DNA of 10,274 bases, from assembly GCA_050259195.1 (NCBI GenBank), contig JBLNAE010000401.1, positions 1 through 10,274 of the forward strand, given 5' to 3'. Both the position numbers and the translations under genes were made by a program. The DNA comes from PSLL01 sp050259195. GTDB taxonomy: Bacteria > Desulfobacterota_D > UBA1144 > Nemesobacterales > CSP1-2. The number at the start of each line of letters is the position of its first letter. Position 1 is the first letter of the stretch. Under the pieces are notes generated by a model. The model ran no database searches. It saw only the letters and a list, made by a program, of their open reading frames with translations, and had not been told where the DNA came from. Positions 8,228 through 10,274 of the stretch are shown in pieces.

Positions 8228-8256
8228 TTGACAGAGCGCAAGGTTACGGAAAAATA
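8228..8256 (+). promoter_or_regulatory. Possible internal promoter for gltD
   Basis: A perfect -35 hexamer, TTGACA at 8228-8233, is followed after 17 bases by AAAATA (8251-8256); with 18 bases the box reads AAATAT. The -10 is weak, which limits confidence. The predicted start near 8263 would give gltD a leader of about 78 bases and allow expression apart from gltB. Confidence 0.32.
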
Positions 8257-8269
8257 TCTAATGCTCTGT
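8231..8269 (+). repeat. Long dyad ACAGAGC-N25-GCTCTGT over the gltD promoter candidate
   Basis: ACAGAGC at 8231-8237 and GCTCTGT at 8263-8269 are exact reverse complements, and G8238 with T8262 can add a wobble pair. The left arm overlaps the -35 box and the right arm lies at the predicted transcription start. As DNA this could be an operator pair; as RNA from a gltB read-through transcript it would be a 7-8 bp stem with a loop of about 23-25 bases. No named regulator is recognised. Confidence 0.38.
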
Positions 8270-8340
8270 GTGCATTTCATTCAAAATGATTTGAGGTGGT
8301 TGTTTGGCTCTGAATATTGGTTATTGGAGCTTATTTATTA

Positions 8341-9825
8341 ATGGGTAAACCTACGGGATTTTTAGAACACACACGCGAACTTCCGTCAGAACGTCTGCCG
8401 GCCGAGCGGATTCACGATTGGGATGAGTTCCACTTGCATTTTTCGGAAGAAAAACTCCGGGTGCAGGGAGCGCGCTGTATGGATTGCGGCATACCGTTCT
8501 GCCACACGGGGATTATGCTGGGCGGCATGACATCGGGCTGTCCCACTAATAATCTTATCCCGGAGTGGAACGACTTGGTCTATAGAGGTCTCTGGAGAGA
8601 GGCACTTGACCGTCTCCATAAGACTAACAACTTCCCTGAGTTTACGGGCAGAATTTGCCCTGCTCCATGCGAGGCGGCGTGCGTTCTGGGAATCAATGAA
8701 CCGCCGGTCACGATCAAAAATATAGAGTGCAGCATTATTGATAAGGGGTTTGAAGAGGGGTGGGTGGTTCCGGAACCCCCGGCTAGGCGCACGGACAAGA
8801 GGGTTGCCATAGTAGGCTCGGGGCCGGCTGGACTCGCGTGCGCGGCTCAGCTCAACAAAGCCGGTCACTGGGTAACCGTATTTGAACGTGTCGACCGCAT
8901 TGGGGGACTCCTCATGTACGGCATCCCTAATCCTCACCTCGATAAGAGAATAGTCCAGCGCCGGGTTGACCTTATGGCAAAGGAAGGTGTCAAGTTCGTA
9001 ACCAATACCGAAGTCGGCAAAGATTATCCTGCCGATAGGCTTCTTAGGGAATTCGATGCGGTCGTCCTTTGCGGCGGGGCTACTAAACCGCGAGACTTAC
9101 CCGTAGAGGGTCGCAATCTCAAGGGAATTCATTTTGCCATGGAGTTTCTCCATGCAAACACAAAGAGCCTTCTCGATAGCAACCATCAGGACGGCAGATA
9201 CATATCCGCTAAGGACAAGGATGTGATTATTATTGGCGGGGGCGATACGGGCACAGACTGTGTTGCTACGGCTATGCGTCACGTATGCAGGAGCTTATCT
9301 CAATTCGAAATCCTGCCAATTTCGCCCACTGAACGTGCTCTGGACAACCCCTGGCCTCAATGGCCGAAAATATACCGTCTTGACTACGGTCAGGAAGAGG
9401 CGGCTGCAATATTCGGAAGCGATCCCCGCAGGTATAGCGTCACGACCAAAAGGTTTGTCGGGAATAAACGTGGACACGTTAGAGAACTTCATACCGTTCA
9501 GATTGAGTGGCGTAAAGGCGACAACGGCAGACCCGCATTCAGGGAAATTCCCGGCACGGAGAAGGTATGGCCTGCACAGTTGGTGCTTCTGGCTATGGGA
9601 TTTCTTGGCCCGGAAGATACTCTTTTAAGTCAGCTTGGGATTGAGAGGGACGAACGCTCGAATGCCAAAGCCGAGCACGGAAAATTTTCTACGAATGTAA
9701 AAGGCGTCTTTGCCGCAGGCGATATGCGTCGTGGACAGAGCCTGGTTGTCTGGGCTATTAATGAAGGGCGGGGCGCTGCGCGCGAGTGCGACAGATATCT
9801 TATGGGGACGACAGACCTCCCTTGA
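8341..9825 (+). CDS. gltD: Glutamate synthase (NADPH) small (beta) subunit
   Basis: The 494-residue flavoprotein passes electrons from NADPH through FAD and iron-sulfur clusters to GltB. The N-terminal Cys region has C46, C49 and C54 (RCMDCGIPFCHTG), C67, and C106, C110, C114 (ICPAPCEAAC), as expected for the two 4Fe-4S clusters at the subunit interface. The FAD Rossmann motif VAIVGSGPAGLAC has G159, G161 and G164. The NADPH motif IIIGGGDTGTDC begins near residue 296. The C-terminal FAD contact GVFAAGDMRRGQS holds G460 and D461. Length is normal and nothing is broken. ATG 8341 is chosen because MGKPTGFLEHTRE is the usual family start; an in-frame TTG at 8317 would add eight unconserved residues. 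The SD is a modest TTGGAG at 8324-8329, 11 bases away. The 279-base gap after gltB is long for this pair. The enzyme is cytosolic, in complex with GltB. Confidence 0.97.
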   Translation: MGKPTGFLEHTRELPSERLPAERIHDWDEFHLHFSEEKLRVQGARCMDCGIPFCHTGIMLGGMTSGCPTNNLIPEWNDLVYRGLWREALDRLHKTNNFPEFTGRICPAPCEAACVLGINEPPVTIKNIECSIIDKGFEEGWVVPEPPARRTDKRVAIVGSGPAGLACAAQLNKAGHWVTVFERVDRIGGLLMYGIPNPHLDKRIVQRRVDLMAKEGVKFVTNTEVGKDYPADRLLREFDAVVLCGGATKPRDLPVEGRNLKGIHFAMEFLHANTKSLLDSNHQDGRYISAKDKDVIIIGGGDTGTDCVATAMRHVCRSLSQFEILPISPTERALDNPWPQWPKIYRLDYGQEEAAAIFGSDPRRYSVTTKRFVGNKRGHVRELHTVQIEWRKGDNGRPAFREIPGTEKVWPAQLVLLAMGFLGPEDTLLSQLGIERDERSNAKAEHGKFSTNVKGVFAAGDMRRGQSLVVWAINEGRGAARECDRYLMGTTDLP

Positions 9826-9881
9826 CGAAGGTTGTAATGCTTCTTTGAAAATTCAATTGGATAATAAACGTTACAGGTTAC

Positions 9882-9910
9882 TTGCTACCCGTTTAGTAAA
9901 TCAATATAAT
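9882..9910 (+). promoter_or_regulatory. Strong candidate sigma-70 promoter for the zinc-binding protein gene
   Basis: A perfect -10, TATAAT at 9905-9910, lies exactly 17 bases after TTGCTA at 9882-9887, which matches the -35 consensus at four of six positions. It is the best -10 box in the window. Transcription would start near 9917, giving a leader of about 65 bases. Just upstream, GTTAC occurs at 9870-9874 and again at 9877-9881, a short direct repeat that might be an activator site. Confidence 0.55.
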
Positions 9911-9981
9911 GAATATCCGGAAAATCCTATTGCTTGCATTATTGGAGGAACTCATATAACTAAAAGGGGGATAAGCAGGAA

Positions 9982-10274
9982 ATGGCTAAAAGAACCGTGA
10001 CTGTCGAGGTCTTTCAGTGTGACCACGTGGATGAAAAGGGCGCTTGTACTACCGACGGCTCAAGGCAGGCGATAAAGGAATGCGCTGTGTGTAAAAAGGA
10101 TTTATGCAGTAGACACTATGAAACGTTTTCTCTTTCTAAACTTTCCGGTCCTACCGGCAGTGGGGTCACGCTTACCTATTTTTTCTGCTGGGAGCATGCT
10201 GAGGAATTTATTAATATGCTTGTAAAAACCCTCGGCGACACAAGGCCAGTTCCTTATGGGGGAATGGCGAAGTA
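9982..10274 (+). CDS. Small Cys/His-rich putative zinc-binding protein, unrecognised, possibly truncated by the window end
   Basis: Ninety-seven codons are open from ATG 9982. The window ends after TA of the next codon, which may be a stop (TAA or TAG) or tyrosine, so completeness is unknown. An in-frame TAA at 9961 excludes an earlier start. The sequence has nine likely metal ligands: C13 and H15 (FQCDHV), C22, C34, C37, C42 and H45 (CAVCKKDLCSRH), and C69 and H72 (FFCWEH). The core C-x2-C-x4-C-x2-H followed by C-x2-H recalls AN1- or B-box-like cross-brace zinc fingers, enough for two zinc sites, but spacing does not fit either family exactly. There is no signal peptide or membrane segment. 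The SD is poor: GGGGG at 9966-9970 is 11 bases away, and AGGA at 9977-9980 is too close. Its own strong promoter suggests it is separate from gltBD. No function is claimed. Confidence 0.72.
   Translation, partial: MAKRTVTVEVFQCDHVDEKGACTTDGSRQAIKECAVCKKDLCSRHYETFSLSKLSGPTGSGVTLTYFFCWEHAEEFINMLVKTLGDTRPVPYGGMAK

Noticed and set aside
8386..8937. Minus-strand frame of 183 codons inside gltD
   Set aside because: It lies wholly antisense to a well-conserved gltD, has no family resemblance, and is explained by codon bias of the real gene.
9845..10000. A 51-codon frame from TTG 9845 to TGA 10000, overlapping the start of the zinc-binding protein gene
   Set aside because: It starts with TTG, lacks a well-placed SD, has no recognisable sequence and contains the best promoter of the window (9882-9910). 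It is more likely the open tail of an alternative frame running out of gltD.

Overview
The window reads as chromosomal DNA from a bacterium of moderate GC content. All genes supported here lie on the plus strand: the 3' end of a membrane glycosyltransferase gene, an intramembrane protease gene, nadE, gltB, gltD, and the start of a small zinc-binding protein gene. I see no insertion sequence, phage gene, CRISPR array, tRNA or rRNA. The sequence does not fix the lineage. A two-domain glutamine-dependent NadE and a two-subunit NADPH-type glutamate synthase occur in many phyla. The protease resembles CPBP enzymes that some Gram-negative groups use for C-terminal protein sorting, but that is only a hint.

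Layout. 1-855: C-terminal part of a multi-pass GT39/PMT-like membrane protein, lower in GC by eye than the rest. 947-1552: a CPBP (CAAX/Abi type) intramembrane glutamic protease behind a sigma-70-like promoter and without a clear Shine-Dalgarno (SD) sequence. 1628-3367: nadE, with nitrilase and NAD synthetase domains both intact; its -10-like box lies within about 12 bases of the ATG, so the mRNA may be leaderless. 3463-8061: gltB, complete, with a good promoter and a strong SD. 8062-8340: an unusually long and structured gap for a glutamate synthase operon. It holds an AT-rich hairpin, a 10-base palindrome, a long dyad overlapping a possible promoter, words that recall a c-di-GMP-I riboswitch, and a 26-codon ORF ending in a TAATG overlap with the next gene. 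8341-9825: gltD, complete. 9826-9981: a short gap with a very good sigma-70 promoter. 9982 to the window end: a roughly 97-residue Cys/His-rich protein I cannot name.

How the genes relate. GltB and GltD form NADPH glutamate synthase (GOGAT), which with glutamine synthetase is the main ammonia-assimilation route. NadE also uses glutamine as nitrogen donor to make NAD+. The middle of the window is therefore core nitrogen and cofactor metabolism. I found no clearly new multi-gene system. The points most worth checking are the gltB-gltD gap, the possible leaderless nadE start and the unnamed zinc-binding protein.
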